The notes under the pieces are model-generated. The model did not search any database and was not told where the DNA came from. It saw nothing but the letters and a program-made list of their open reading frames with translations. Positions 52,177-64,000 of a stretch of DNA of 64,000 nt are shown here, piece after piece. The position numbers were made by a program, and so were the translations under genes. Every line of letters starts with the position of its first letter. The first letter of the stretch is position 1. The DNA is from Ecdyonurus torrentis (lineage: Eukaryota; Arthropoda; Insecta; Ephemeroptera; Heptageniidae): contig OX439131.1 of NCBI GenBank assembly GCA_949318235.1, forward strand, positions 15,035,434-15,099,433, read 5' to 3'.

Positions 52177-53548
52177 TCATCATCACTCTACAATCATTTT
52201 CAAAATTTACGTTTTGATATTCATTATTAGTACTATGAAATACAATTATAAATACTACATGAATTTTAAAATTTTAGTTTATTATTGTTATTTATTTCAC
52301 TCATTTGTTTCAAGATATACTTTCAAACTGTCCAATCTTATATACACAAAAAGAAAAGAAATTTCTCAGAAATTTCAACTTTATCGTGAAAAATACCTTT
52401 TAAAGTTTGTTTATATATATATAAAAATACGAAAACAAAAAATATGAAAATTTACGTACGTTTGTTTTGTAAATGAAATACAAGAGTTTCAAATATTGAA
52501 CATAAAACAAAATTTAATCAAAACAAAGAACAAGAATTGTGACACAACGAAACCTTTTTGCCTTTTTTGAATACGTTTACAATTTATATTTTACGTATTG
52601 TATTGTTCCAAAAAAAGTAATTTCCTTTTTTGAAAAGAAAACATAATAATGAACAAAATATGATTTAAAATTGAAAAATAATATTTTATTAAACTAAAAG
52701 TTTAAACTTCTACTTGATTTGATTTAATTAGCTGTATAAATATGATATGTTTACATAAAGTTTCAAAGCATGTTTTAAAAATATTGAAATTGAATGCAGT
52801 ATAATTAAGCTACGTTATATATATATAATAAAACAAACTTTTGTTTGTTATATTAAAATAAAGAGAATTTTCATATTAATTCTTATCAAGATAACATTAA
52901 ATAAATATTTTAATTGATGAAAATTAGAAATTTTATTTATTTATTTTAGTAATGCCAGAGGATCATATGATCAGAGGATATTGATTTTTTATCGTTCCTG
53001 TGCGTAATAATCCATGTTTATTTATTACTATTCTCGATTAAGTGAAGTGTAGCGTTTAACTTGTTGTTACCTTTAAAAACTAATTTCATACAATTGTATA
53101 ATAGAGAGGAGGAAAGCTGAAATAAAACAAAAAGTAAAACAAAAGTAGAAAACAAAGTCTTGATGTTTTACCAATGAAGTGTGTTGTAATGTATTATTCA
53201 AAGCGACTGCCAAAGTCTTGTTGCCCGAGTTTCCCAGGAGATAGATACACAAAAGGCAAAAGCTGCATCAGGTCTTGTATATCGACTTACTGATCGGACC
53301 CTCTTCTCTTCTTTACCCGATTACCGACCCCCATTATTTTGCCTGCCACCCATCTGTCGAGTGGAGAAAATAAAGTATTGTTTTACAATCGTTAACTTAA
53401 AAAAAAAAAGAGAAAAAAAGAAAAGAAAAAGAATAAAACAACAACCTGCTTTCAAATATATCTTATCTTCTTTTTGTTTTCTCTAATAATGAGGTCAATG
53501 GTAAAAAAGAAGAAGAAGAAAAAAGACTCATATGCTTTTTTATTATCA

Positions 53549-53628
53549 TTTTTTCTTTCCTTTTCTTTCTTTCTTTTTTTTTTTTTTCTTTTCTTTTCTT
53601 TCTTTCTTTTTTTTTTTTTTTTTTTTTA
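53549..53628. repeat. T-rich (TTTTC)n/(TTTC)n tract
   Basis: Pyrimidine-only strand with irregular TTTC and TTTTC units ending in 19 T residues. Confidence 0.9.
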
Positions 53629-54254
53629 GTTTTGTAGTTGGCATAAATAATAGATCTATTTTGCTTCATATTTGAATTGAGAATATTTATATTTTAACGA
53701 CTAATACATAATTGTAATTTGCAATTCTAATATCTCATTCCATCGATTGCGCATTCGTAACTGTCCCTTTTTTTCTTTTTTGATATTGATACGACACTGT
53801 CACTGATTTTCAAACTTTTTGATAGTGATAATTTCACATAAAATTATTCTGATATGCTAGCCAATCAATACCTCTGTATCTTTTGGCATTTGACAGTTAT
53901 ACAATATAATATGTGGTTTTGTAATGATAATTAGTAGTAGCAGTACTAAGAGTTGTTGTAGACATAATAATAATGTATAATACATTAAACAAAATCACGT
54001 TCTGCGATATCAATCTATCCATACCTAAGTACTGTACATACTTACATTAAATATTTAGCTTAGAAATTAAGAAAAATGCAATATTTGTTACATTTTTAAT
54101 ACCCTTAGACTCATTTCTTTAAAAAAAAATGTACTTAACTCAAATTATGAGTATTCTGATTTTTTTTTAATGTGTGCATCGTTATCATTTATATAGTTAC
54201 AGTATATAAATAAGGTTTTGTAAAATAATTAAAAATACTTGAACAATGTTCTAT

Positions 54255-54330
54255 TCTAAATTAAAAGGTATAGAGAATATCAAATGATATGCTGATGATA
54301 TAGATTTAATATATTTTTCAATTATACAAT
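54255..54330 (+). pseudogene. Decayed reverse-transcriptase motif (YADD)
   Basis: One frame reads KGIENIK, a stop, then YADDIDLIYFS and a stop soon after. YADD followed by hydrophobic residues is the catalytic motif C of reverse transcriptases, and GIxxxxxYADDIDLI is usual for LINE-type enzymes. No other motif is readable nearby, so this is an old fragment or chance. Confidence 0.3.
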
Positions 54331-54624
54331 TCAATTGCGATTGATATTGATATCAGTAAGTAAACCATTTTAAATTCATTTGCCAAGAAAGCTCATAAAA
54401 TGTGCTTGCAAAAGACATTTCAATTTCAATCTTTATAAAAGTAACGATAATGTGTTTTCAAAAAAATTTATACAAAAAACATATTATAAGATTTTCTCTT
54501 ATATTGTTATAGAATTTAAATAATACAATAAAAGCACATTTTATGCTTTTATATTGCAATAAATGCATTTAAATGCATATATCTGCTCTTTTGCATGCAT
54601 GCACATTAAATATATCTGCAATGC

Positions 54625-54716
54625 AAAAAAAAAAAAAAAAAAACATCTCGGAACAATTTAAACCATTTAAAGTCAGTTGAATTCTCTGTAGACACGCTTT
54701 TTACTTTTTTCTTTAA

Positions 54717-54746
<30 letters not shown>
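54625..54746. repeat. Two poly(A) tracts
   Basis: A runs at about 54625-54643 and 54720-54746, possible retroposon tails. Confidence 0.9.
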
Positions 54747-54749
<3 letters not shown>

Positions 54750-55751
54750 GCATGTTTTCAAAATGATATAAATATTAATACATGAAAATAAAGTAGTGCA
54801 TTTTTTGTTATAAACAAAAATATCGCTTATTCTAAATATTTAAACATTATAAAAACTTGCAATATTACAAGAAAATAAATGCATCTCTTCAGTGCCATTG
54901 CTTTAACTTTTTTAAATTAAAATATGAAAATTTTATTATATAAAATATAATAATCTTATAAAATATTTAAATAGGATATTCAGTGGTTTGCACTTAAATA
55001 AATTGCATTTATTTATATACATACAAAAATCTGCATAATATTACGTAATTTTTCTTGCCTTTATTTATAATAAATCTATCTTTCGATATTATTTATTTTA
55101 TTTTTTGACATCATAAGAAAAATACTATAGTATAAACACGATACCATTAAGTTATTAATTTATTCATGATTTCAAATACCAGAGATTTCCATTATTCAAT
55201 AAATATATTGACAGGTTTTTGTTACTGTACTCGGTCAAAAAATTTGTCAAGTCAAATCTAACTCGAATCAACGTCAATTTGTAATTGAAAAAAAGTCAAA
55301 AGGTAATTTTTTGTATACCTCATCTATATTATATATAAAATAACATTATTTAAATCCACTGAAAAAATTGAACTAAAAATTAAACATATTTCCAGAATAT
55401 TTTGTTTTCCATTAAGAATCAAGGTTTTAGAAGTTCCACTATGTGCATATAAAATAATGTTACTTTGAAGACTAGTTGAAGTATGAATTGAAGATGAAAG
55501 GATATAAATTTTTGACAAATAAACAAACAGTTAGTTGTCAGTGACAGGTATTACTTGACATTCGTACTGTCTTCACGTTTTGCTAAACTTATATATCTCT
55601 GCTATATAATAAATCTTTCTTATATACAGTACATTATATATATTACACTGTATATTATATAATATATGTCACTTTTTAATGCAATTGTATTATATATATG
55701 AAAAATATACTTACATTTTATGTTGTGTATAGATATTATATATATAAAATA

Positions 55752-55756
<5 letters not shown>

Positions 55757-55842
<86 letters not shown>
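55757..55842. repeat. (TA)n microsatellite
   Basis: About 42 TA units with one GT interruption. Confidence 0.98.
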
Positions 55843-55843
<1 letters not shown>

Positions 55844-56189
55844 GCAAGTGCTTTCATGTAAACAACTTTACTTCATAAATAAATATATTACATTTAAATA
55901 TATTAAGTTAAAAAAAAAGTATAAAAATCTTTATGTATTTTTCTTGTAAATGTAAAACGTGTAGAGGAATCGAAATTGAACTATTTTTTTTTTTTTTTAA
56001 CTTACATAATAATGTACAAAAACTGTAAATTATATTCAGTTCATGACTTGTATTAAGATTATTTTAATATATTTGTGTGAAAAATATTAGTTTATAATAA
56101 TGTATATCATTTTGTAATGCAAATAAAAGTCCGCAAAATTCTTCAACAATTTTACCAAAGAATTAAGTTATGTTTTTTCCTCCTTCATA

Positions 56190-56500
56190 TTGTCACATAT
56201 TGTTACCGGAGGTGAGGAATGGTAACCGTACACACGGGCCACATACACACCCAGGCCAAGATGAAACCGTGGAAACATGTACTGTATAGGCAGGCAGTTC
56301 GGTGCTATCACGTCAATCATGCACGCTCCGAATGCTGTGCAACATCGTGGATTGAGTGTAAAACATGGCGTAAACAGTACAAGCATCACGCAACGTGTTG
56401 TGCTCTCGCACTTAACGTGTACACGTCCAGCAGTATCTTAAAACTGTTCTCGGTGAGGAGCATAGAGTTAAGATCCAGCTGCCTTAATATATATACAGTG
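56190..56500. other. GC-richer island, unassigned
   Basis: About 310 bp of near-balanced base composition with many CG, GCAC and ACGT strings, open on both strands (94 codons plus, 73 codons minus). Neither translation matches a family I know, and the plus-strand product is rich in C, H and K without a regular spacing. Candidates are an exon, a regulatory element or a foreign repeat. Confidence 0.4.
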
Positions 56501-57630
56501 TAACCACTCAGCCATACCATGCTTACACCAAACATAGTTGATTTTTTTTTTTTTAAGTAAAAGTGTTACATTTTTAATATAATTTAAAAACACAAGTAAT
56601 CCCTAACTTGTAAGCTCAAAATGGGGTTGTTTTGTCGTTTTAACGTTTAAAGTTAAATTAAATAATCGTCTTAATTAAAAAGCCATAAATACATATTTGC
56701 AAGGGCGAGGGTTAGGTTTGACAACATGTTTGGCCCACTCTTATTGTACAATTTTCTTTCAATTATCTTTAAAACACAATAAAGCTTACTTCCACATTAA
56801 ACCAACCATTATTTACTCAAAGTAATCGGCTCATAGCAGCATTACTAATATTAAAAACACTTCAAAGAATACTATAAAAAAATCCACAATTTTGCATTAT
56901 TATTAGAAAAAATATCAAACTATAATAAATTTAATCAATGAAATATGCCTCGTTCTTTAATCATTAATAAATTTTACAATAATTTTGCATCATAAATTTG
57001 ATAAAATTAATATTCTCTACTATAAATACTCCAGATTAATAAACTCATTAAACATATCAACTCCTTTTTATTTACTTTTCAGTCTTAAAACATGATTGCA
57101 TTCATACTATAATAAGTTGAACAAAAATATCAGTTGAAAATAACAGTTTTGGTGGTATACGCATAATATACGTTAATTTTTGTAAGTAATAAAACTCCAT
57201 CAAAATCTTAAAATTTAAAGTCATAAAAAAAGCTTCTTTTTCCGTATATTAAAACTTCACATTATATATTTATACTATAAAAATAAGTTTTATGCATAAT
57301 AATAATAATAATATGATACTTTTAATTAAAATACGTTAGTACATTAATGAAGTACGAGAGTTAATTAAGCTTATAAAAAAAATTGATGAACTGATTTATA
57401 AGATGCAACTTTATACAACTTATTAATCTACTTTTTTTTTTCAGTATAATTTTACACATAGAAACTAACTCTATTTTCATCTAAATATAAACGTGAAAAA
57501 ATTTCTTCATTTTCACAATTTACATTTCTTGTAAAAAATACACATTGCATAACGGAAACAAAATAATGAATTTTTTTCCCTTCTATTTTTTCTTATAATT
57601 CCAAGTGTTCATTAGTATAAATTCTCATCG

Positions 57631-57779
57631 TTATTATTAAATACTAAGGGTATATGTGTGCTATTAATAATGACTGCATTATTTCAACAACTTTTTTTTT
57701 CTTTCCTTTCTTTAAAAATAAATGCTTGTCTTACTTGTGAATTCATGCAAATATATATAGGAAGGGAAGAAAAAAAAAT
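57631..57779 (+). repeat. Dispersed direct repeat, copy A
   Basis: From TTATTATTAAATACTAAGGG through TATGTGTGCTATTAATAATG to GAAGGGAAGAAAAAA this matches 60138-60285 with only a handful of differences over about 145 bp. Non-coding, T-rich in the middle, no terminal inverted repeats. Confidence 0.85.
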
Positions 57780-57789
57780 CAAGCTCTCA

Positions 57790-59240
57790 TTTTATAAGCA
57801 GAGGCAAAAAAAAATAGGTCTACACTTTTAACAACATGAGAAAAAATATATATTATGAAGACTAAAATAAAAGTAATAGGAAGATGATGCTGATGAAAAG
57901 TTTCATCCCAATCTGTGGTAAAAAAGTGTTAATGGGCAAAAAATTAATGTTTTTTTTTCTCCCTCGTTACAAGTAACTTTTTATTATTCTAAAATAAAAA
58001 AAAAACTGGCTCCCCTTGATGTTTTTTTATGTGTTTAAAGTAATCAAAATAAGGGTAGTTATAAAGAGAATTTATCTTGTTTGTTTATATTTTAATCTAA
58101 AGTTGGCTTTTCTTCTTTTTATTTTATTTACTTTTATAATTTATAATAATAAAATATTTAGGGATAAGTATAAATTAAATATATATGACTATAAAATATC
58201 TCATATTAGTAATATCAACAGTAAGTGCAGTAATATCTCTGTATAAATAAACTTTATCTTCAAATCAAAAGCTCTAGTAGACATGTTAATATTATGCGAC
58301 TTAACTTGATTATTATGTATAAAAAAATTATTACAATATAACAAGTATCTTAGTTTTAAGGCTGTTTTAATCTTTATTAATTAATTAAAATATCTTATAC
58401 AATATTATGGTGAAATTTTGACTTAAACATTCTTAATATACGAATAAGGATAAGTGTAATTAATAAGTATATTATTCATATATACTATTGTATAAAATAA
58501 ATAAATATTAATATACAGTATATTAATGTCAAAATGCATAATATTATTCTCAACAATATGTTCTTATAATTACTTATTTCTCAATTATTATTACCACTAT
58601 TTTTTATTATTAATTTTCATATCTACTAACAACAATTTTAAGTGTATATATATTCTCAACTATATAAATTTAAGTGAAAGTAAACTTAACTTAAATTTTA
58701 AAATTCTAGTTATTAAATTAATAACTTTAATTAAAATTTATCAAATAAATTATTAATTTAATTTTCATGCTATATGTTGATGTTATATACTAACAAAAAA
58801 TGTAACTGACTGTACTGTTAAACAGTTGGGTTAAATTGAGAGGTTGTACGCCTGATTTCGCCCAAATAAAAAAGCCGTTAATTATTATTATTATATTAAA
58901 ATCAGGAATAGAATTATTGTAATAAGTATGTACGTCTCGATCCTTAGTCTAAATTATATGACAGGAGTTCATTTGATATCACTGCGAAAATGACAATCTC
59001 CCAACAATAGTTAGATTTTAAATAATGATTCTTTGTTTAAAAATCTATTACGTTGTTCATACATAAAGAGTAATATACTTTGGCAGATTATTTTGATCTC
59101 AACTCCAAAATCGATGCAATTGATATTTATGTATAATAACACTTTCTGAAATTTGGAACATTATATTGACTAGTTCACATGCATTTCTCGTTTGATATAA
59201 TGAGATTAATAAAAATTATTTTCATTTATGTACTCTTCTT
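57790..59240. other. AT-rich intergenic DNA
   Basis: Contains one LINE-type tail (58819-58898). The frames at 58016-58246 and 58526-58756 are composed almost entirely of I, L, N, K, Y and F and follow base composition. Confidence 0.6.
58819..58898 (+). mobile_element. LINE-type 3' tail with (ATT)n end, different family
   Basis: GTTGGGTTAAATTGAGAGGT then GTACGCCTGATTTCGCCCAA, an AATAAA, GCCG and a (TTA)n end: the same plan as the tails at 6253 and 45001 but a different sequence. Confidence 0.45.
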
Positions 59241-59367
<127 letters not shown>

Positions 59368-60137
59368 ATTATACATTATAAATAATGACAAGAGCAACGC
59401 TGGTTGTAACTTTTTATAGTTAGTATGAACTGCCTTTAGGTTAATAAAACTCCTTATCAATATTATTATCATTTATTGTATAGCCTTTTTAAATTGAAAA
59501 AAAAAAGTATAGAAAAACGTAATTGCATATTACATCATGATACTATCTTGTAAGATTTTACTTCAACTAACAATTTCTATTGAAGATGGCTTTCCTACTT
59601 ATTGAATATGAATTGTGCCTTTATTTGTCACAAACAAGGTAATGAAGATAATAACATATTATAATATAAAATATTCTAGTCGACAAGACGATGTTTTTCA
59701 ATTGAATTACTCGACAATAACAGACAATTGCATTTCTCTACTGAGCTAAATATTAAATTAAATTTGCAGCTTTCTGTCTCACTGGATGTGTGATGTGCAG
59801 CATATTATTATTATTATTATGGATATGACGTACTCTAACTATGCCATTGTTTCAAACTATATTGCATTGTTATCACGAATTGTTTGTAAGTACGAGCACA
59901 AGATGTAAATCCAATTCAAAGTCATCGGGATTCTTTGAAATCTCCATTTATTTCAATATAAATTCCATTATAAATTTTAAAGTTTTGTATTCACAGAAAT
60001 TCACGATTTAATGAAACTTTAACAAGAAGAAACGTATGAAATGTTGTGACACTTATAGTGTCACAATAGTTATTCAGTACTAATTTTTTTTTTATTAAAT
60101 GTGATCGTTTTGAAATACGTGTTTGGATCAAATTTTT

Positions 60138-60313
60138 ATTATTATATTAAATACCAAGGGTATATGTGTGCTATTAATAATGACTGCATTATTTCAACAC
60201 CTTTTTTTTTCTTTCCGTTCTTTAAAACTAAATGCTTGTCTTACTTGTGAAGTCATGCAAATATATAGGAAGGGAAGAAAAAAAATTAGTAACGACTTTC
60301 TCTTTACATTTTC
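60138..60313 (+). repeat. Dispersed direct repeat, copy B, extended
   Basis: Matches copy A (57631-57779) and then continues into AGTAACGACTTTCTCTTTAC plus ATTTTC, which recurs with one change at 63270-63295. Copy B therefore joins two repeat segments that are separate elsewhere. The open frame running from here into the GA array is an artefact. Confidence 0.85.
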
Positions 60314-60380
60314 TAATAAGAATAAGAAAATGTTGGATTGCTTCTTTTATAGCAAGGTATTTCTTTTGACAGATCTAGTA

Positions 60381-60539
<159 letters not shown>

Positions 60540-61346
60540 AAAACACAGGTATCAAGCAAACGAATGTTGGTTCGGACCGGCATAATTAAGACTACTCATA
60601 GGATGTTCACTACACTATAAAATAGAAAACAAACCAAAATGATATTTTACAGAATAACAGAAGTAGAAAGAAACTTATACGAAATATTAATATTTTGCAT
60701 GACAATTTTGTTTTACTTCAAAGTATAATATTTACAATAAATTCTATTTGATTTTTAATTGGAAATATATATTTACATATTTAAAAATAATAATAATAAA
60801 AACATTGGAATTAAAAACAAATACAACATATCAATTACTATAAAAAAAAAGATATAGGAACAATAAATATAATGATTTAACAAAGTCTAAAACTACCCTT
60901 GTAAAGAATTATTATTGTTGAAAAAGTTAAAGTGCACAAACACATATATACACACAAACATATAGAACAATTTATTTTGTTGTTTATTAGTAGGTAGGTA
61001 GGTGGGTTGAAAACGTTGTAATTGAAACGTAGTAATTTCTCACTTGAGCGGCAGCCACAGCAGCTATAGTTTTTGTTAGCTGTCCTACTTTAGACTCTGA
61101 CTCGGCTCCAGTTAACATTCCCTAGCTCTATTTTATATACATGTATGTATACCTAACTTCATCCTTATTGTACTCCCTTGTGAGAAAAAGATAGAAACTA
61201 GCAAGCAAGTAAGCAAGGTAAAAGCAGGAAAATGTATGCACGTGTGAATCTATGTCTGTGAGTGGGTAAGAGAAGATTAAGCAAATATCCGAATTCTATA
61301 GATTTCTGTACGAGAGGAACTTCATGCAGTGTAGAGATAGACACTC

Positions 61347-61348
61347 GA

Positions 61349-61380
<32 letters not shown>
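61347..61380. repeat. (CT)n microsatellite with one TT interruption
   Basis: About 16 CT units. Confidence 0.96.
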
Positions 61381-62804
61381 GCTTTGCAATCTCAATATTC
61401 CCGAAAAAAAAAAAGGAAAGGATTTGAGAGTAGTGCTGTATATTTATTTTTGCGATAAAGGAATGTAGAAATCTTTGAGCAATAAGTTTTTATTATACCT
61501 ATAAGCGTTGAGATTTTTTTTTATTATTATATTTTAAATTTATAGAAAATTTTACTTTAAAGTTTCCTTCTTTGTATAATAATAATTAATTGTTTTATTC
61601 GAAGTTTAATAGCTATTTCAAGGTGATATGTTATTTTTTTGACTGGAAAATACTTTCCTTTTATATAAATATTAACATGCAAAACAACGAGTTTACGAAA
61701 CAAATATTATTTCAGTACATAACTAAAAAGGAAGTTGAAAAATATTGTTTGGTATAACATATTCAATACATTCTACTTGTCTCATTACTATGTATTTTGG
61801 ACACAAATTGAACAGTTTTTTATTTGAAAGGGTTTGACTTTCTTTTTTTATTTGTTTGCAGGGTTTGTACTGTATAAACCTTGGTCTGTTAGTTTGTTTA
61901 TTTGTATGGTAAATTTACCTCAGAATCTAGGAAACAGTAGGTACTGGTTTGAGTTAAAATCAAGGTTTATACTTAATTATAGTAAAAGATGTTGAAATTT
62001 CTAAATTTTAAGAATTTTCTCCCGCTGAATCATATCAATCATTAAAAATAACATTGGGCTCATACATTAACACTTGAATTGAAATAATCTTAAAATTACT
62101 TATTCATTCTGCAACAAAGTAGATAATATTTTCGACTCACTTATATATAAGTAGCAAACTTTGTATGAAATATTAAAAGTTCAAGTACCTTTTTGTACCA
62201 GTTTATCATTTCAGTTTTTTAGAACTGTCTTAGAAGTTTATTAAATTGAAAAAAAATAATAATAAAGTAAAAAAAAAAAAAAAAAAACTTAAACTTACTC
62301 AAACTACAATTCTTTATGACAAACAGTAAATCTATAGTAAGATGTTTTTAAGGTCTATTTTTTTTACTGTTATCACAGTTAATTTTTATTTTTATTATTA
62401 TTGTAAAGTGACTTGATGGTAAAATTTTCAATTAAAGTAAAATGTTTTATGTGTCTAAAAATTGATAAAGTATGACAAGTAGTAATAATTTTATCACTAT
62501 AGAAGATGATATAAAAAGAACGAATCTCTTATATTTTAGTATAGTTTTTGGTCATAAAGAGAAATTGTTAAAAAGAAATCTGAAATTTATGTCACACAAA
62601 TTTTTTAGTAATTTTTCTTTTCCACTTGACAACATCACATAATTTGTCTCTTTTTTTTTTTCCTCGTTTCTTTTGTCAAAAATAGAAATAAAATATATGG
62701 AATGTAACTAACAATACTTAAATAAAAATTCACAATTTCTTTTTTCATTTGCCTCGACCTTTTTTTATTTGTATAGTTTTTACTTGAATGAATTATTTTA
62801 CTTT

Positions 62805-62806
<2 letters not shown>

Positions 62807-62836
<30 letters not shown>
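62807..62836. repeat. poly(A) tract
   Basis: About 30 A residues. Confidence 0.95.
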
Positions 62837-62838
<2 letters not shown>

Positions 62839-63029
62839 TAGAATTTTATTATTATTATTATTTTTTAATAAAAAGTTTATAAATATATATTTTTTAGCTA
62901 GTATACCAGGTAATCATTAAATTTTTAGTTTGTAAGTTGGTTGGTTGAAGTTTGAGAAATTATAAATGGTAAAAGTAGTTTATTTCTCGAGTAAGTTTTC
63001 TCTTTATTACGATAATAATAATTTACATT

Positions 63030-63300
63030 TGTGTGTGAGAGAATAGCAGAGCAGACTGGTTGGTGCTTGCTTGCTTTGCTGTGTGTTTCGGCAATTAAGC
63101 AAACATCACGTTTTCAACTTCGCGCAAAACTACTGTATAGCTCACACGAAAGAGCCACCAACATCGCCGCAGTCGAACAGTTTAAACCGTTGATGTTTTG
63201 GCTATACGTCCAGGAAGTTACTTTTTGCTTACACACCTTTTGCTTCCCCACTTTCCTCACAAACTTACTAGTAACGACTTCCTCTTTACATTTTCAATCA
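63030..63300. other. GC-richer island, unassigned
   Basis: A plus-strand frame opens at 63031 and runs 95 codons through sequence richer in G+C than the flanks (CTTCGCGCAAAAC, ACATCGCCGCAGTCG). No family recognised. Its right end (63270-63295) is the 26-bp repeat shared with 60288-60313. Exon, regulatory DNA or repeat are all possible. Confidence 0.3.
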
Positions 63301-63326
63301 CTTTTACTTCGGGTATAAAAACATAC

Positions 63327-63333
63327 CTCTCTC

Positions 63334-63397
<64 letters not shown>
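63327..63397. repeat. (CT)n microsatellite
   Basis: About 34 CT units with one GT interruption. Confidence 0.98.
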
Positions 63398-63399
<2 letters not shown>

Positions 63400-63400
<1 letters not shown>

Positions 63401-64000
63401 TTCACACAAAATTTCCTTTTCATTTTACATCCTTTAAGTTATGCAACCGTTGTGGTAGTAAAATAATGCGGGTTGCGTTATGCCCCTTTATTTCTCGTAT
63501 TTAATTTTTTATTTGAATTTGGTGCTCATAATATTCTCTACATACATTGTAATACATTTTAAATGTATTTTAATATATTTTGTTCACTCATTATAGTAAA
63601 ATTACTAAATGTATAATGTCGCATTGTTGAAGAAAAAAAAAAGTGAACATAAATATTTTTTGTAAAGCCATCTAACCTTTGTATTAGTTTTTTGAAAACT
63701 TACGTTTTGGTCATTATAATGTAATTAAATCTTCCAAAATCTAAAATTGACCTGTTGATGACCTTTTAATGACCTACTTCATTTTTTTTAAAATATTTAA
63801 GTATATAACGGCAATTTTTAGAATTCTTGAAATCAGGTGTTACCGTGACCTTTTTTCAAGGAAAAAAAGTTTCATTAATAATAATTAAATATTAAATTTA
63901 TCACTGTAATTATTACGTTAATTTATATAAAAAAAGTTACATTATAAAATATATAATAATTAACAGAGCTTCTATTTACAAAATTATAAAAGAATGTCGT
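63400..64000. other. AT-rich DNA to the window end
   Basis: Nothing recognised. Confidence 0.6.

Larger units (their letters stand above)
52180..57630. other. AT-rich intergenic DNA with two GC-richer islands
   Basis: Besides the separately listed items, I see nothing identifiable. A GC-richer patch at about 53190-53380 ends in GAAAATAAAGTATTG and could be the 3' end of a transcribed region, but no coding frame is convincing. Confidence 0.55.
60540..63020. other. AT-rich intergenic DNA
   Basis: A somewhat GC-richer stretch at about 61010-61330 has no recognisable frame. Otherwise AT-rich with A runs at 62270-62287 and 62807-62836 and a CT tract at 61347-61380. Confidence 0.6.

Overview
This is AT-rich (about three quarters A+T by eye), microsatellite-laden eukaryotic nuclear DNA. 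It probably comes from an invertebrate animal. It contains GT/AG introns, a non-LTR retrotransposon, palindromic MITEs, poly(A)/poly(T) runs and very long (TA)n, (GA)n/(CT)n and (CA)n arrays. There are no operons, ribosome binding sites, rRNA or convincing tRNA genes. I cannot name the species or phylum. Most long open frames are artefacts of dinucleotide repeats (poly-IY, poly-RE, poly-SL, poly-TH) and are not genes.

The one host gene I can support lies at 13546-14862 on the plus strand. It encodes a divergent histone H2A-like protein in three exons (13546-13558, 13637-13838, 14627-14702) with GT..AG introns of matching phase. It keeps the H2A helices, the key arginines and all six acidic-patch residues, but has a tiny N-terminal tail and a rewritten loop 1. 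The frame as written stops just after the NDEEL motif. A +1-frame continuation to 14862 looks like an H2A docking segment plus a novel 45-residue tail, so the gene is either recently frameshifted, mis-sequenced in a T4 run, or a truncated variant. About 140 bp downstream, on the same strand, is a 5'-truncated LINE with an intact 401-codon reverse transcriptase end (15002-16207) and a poly(A) tail.

Mobile DNA accounts for most other recognisable structure. Palindromic MITEs lie near 3.2, 4.5, 6.0, 9.4, 11.9, 27.4 and 46.2 kb; those at 11.9 and 27.4 kb belong to one family. Elements with short terminal inverted repeats lie at 0.03-0.21, 22.76-24.55, 42.7-43.0 and 50.4-50.6 kb. The 22.76-24.55 kb element sits inside a (TA)n tract and carries a second, hAT-like element nested within it. 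Several short LINE 3' tails with (ATT)n ends, a LINE C-terminal fragment on the minus strand near 52.1 kb and a decayed reverse-transcriptase motif near 54.3 kb complete the set. A block of about 145 bp is duplicated at 57.6 and 60.1 kb.

Region by region: 1-13.2 kb is MITE-rich intergenic DNA; 13.2-16.5 kb holds the H2A-like gene and the LINE; 16.5-41.8 kb is gene-poor and dominated by microsatellites; 41.8-42.0 kb has one exon-like island behind a good splice acceptor; 42-64 kb is again repeats and AT-rich sequence, with a few GC-richer islands (51.0, 53.2, 56.2-56.5, 63.0-63.3 kb) that could be exons or regulatory DNA but that I cannot assign.
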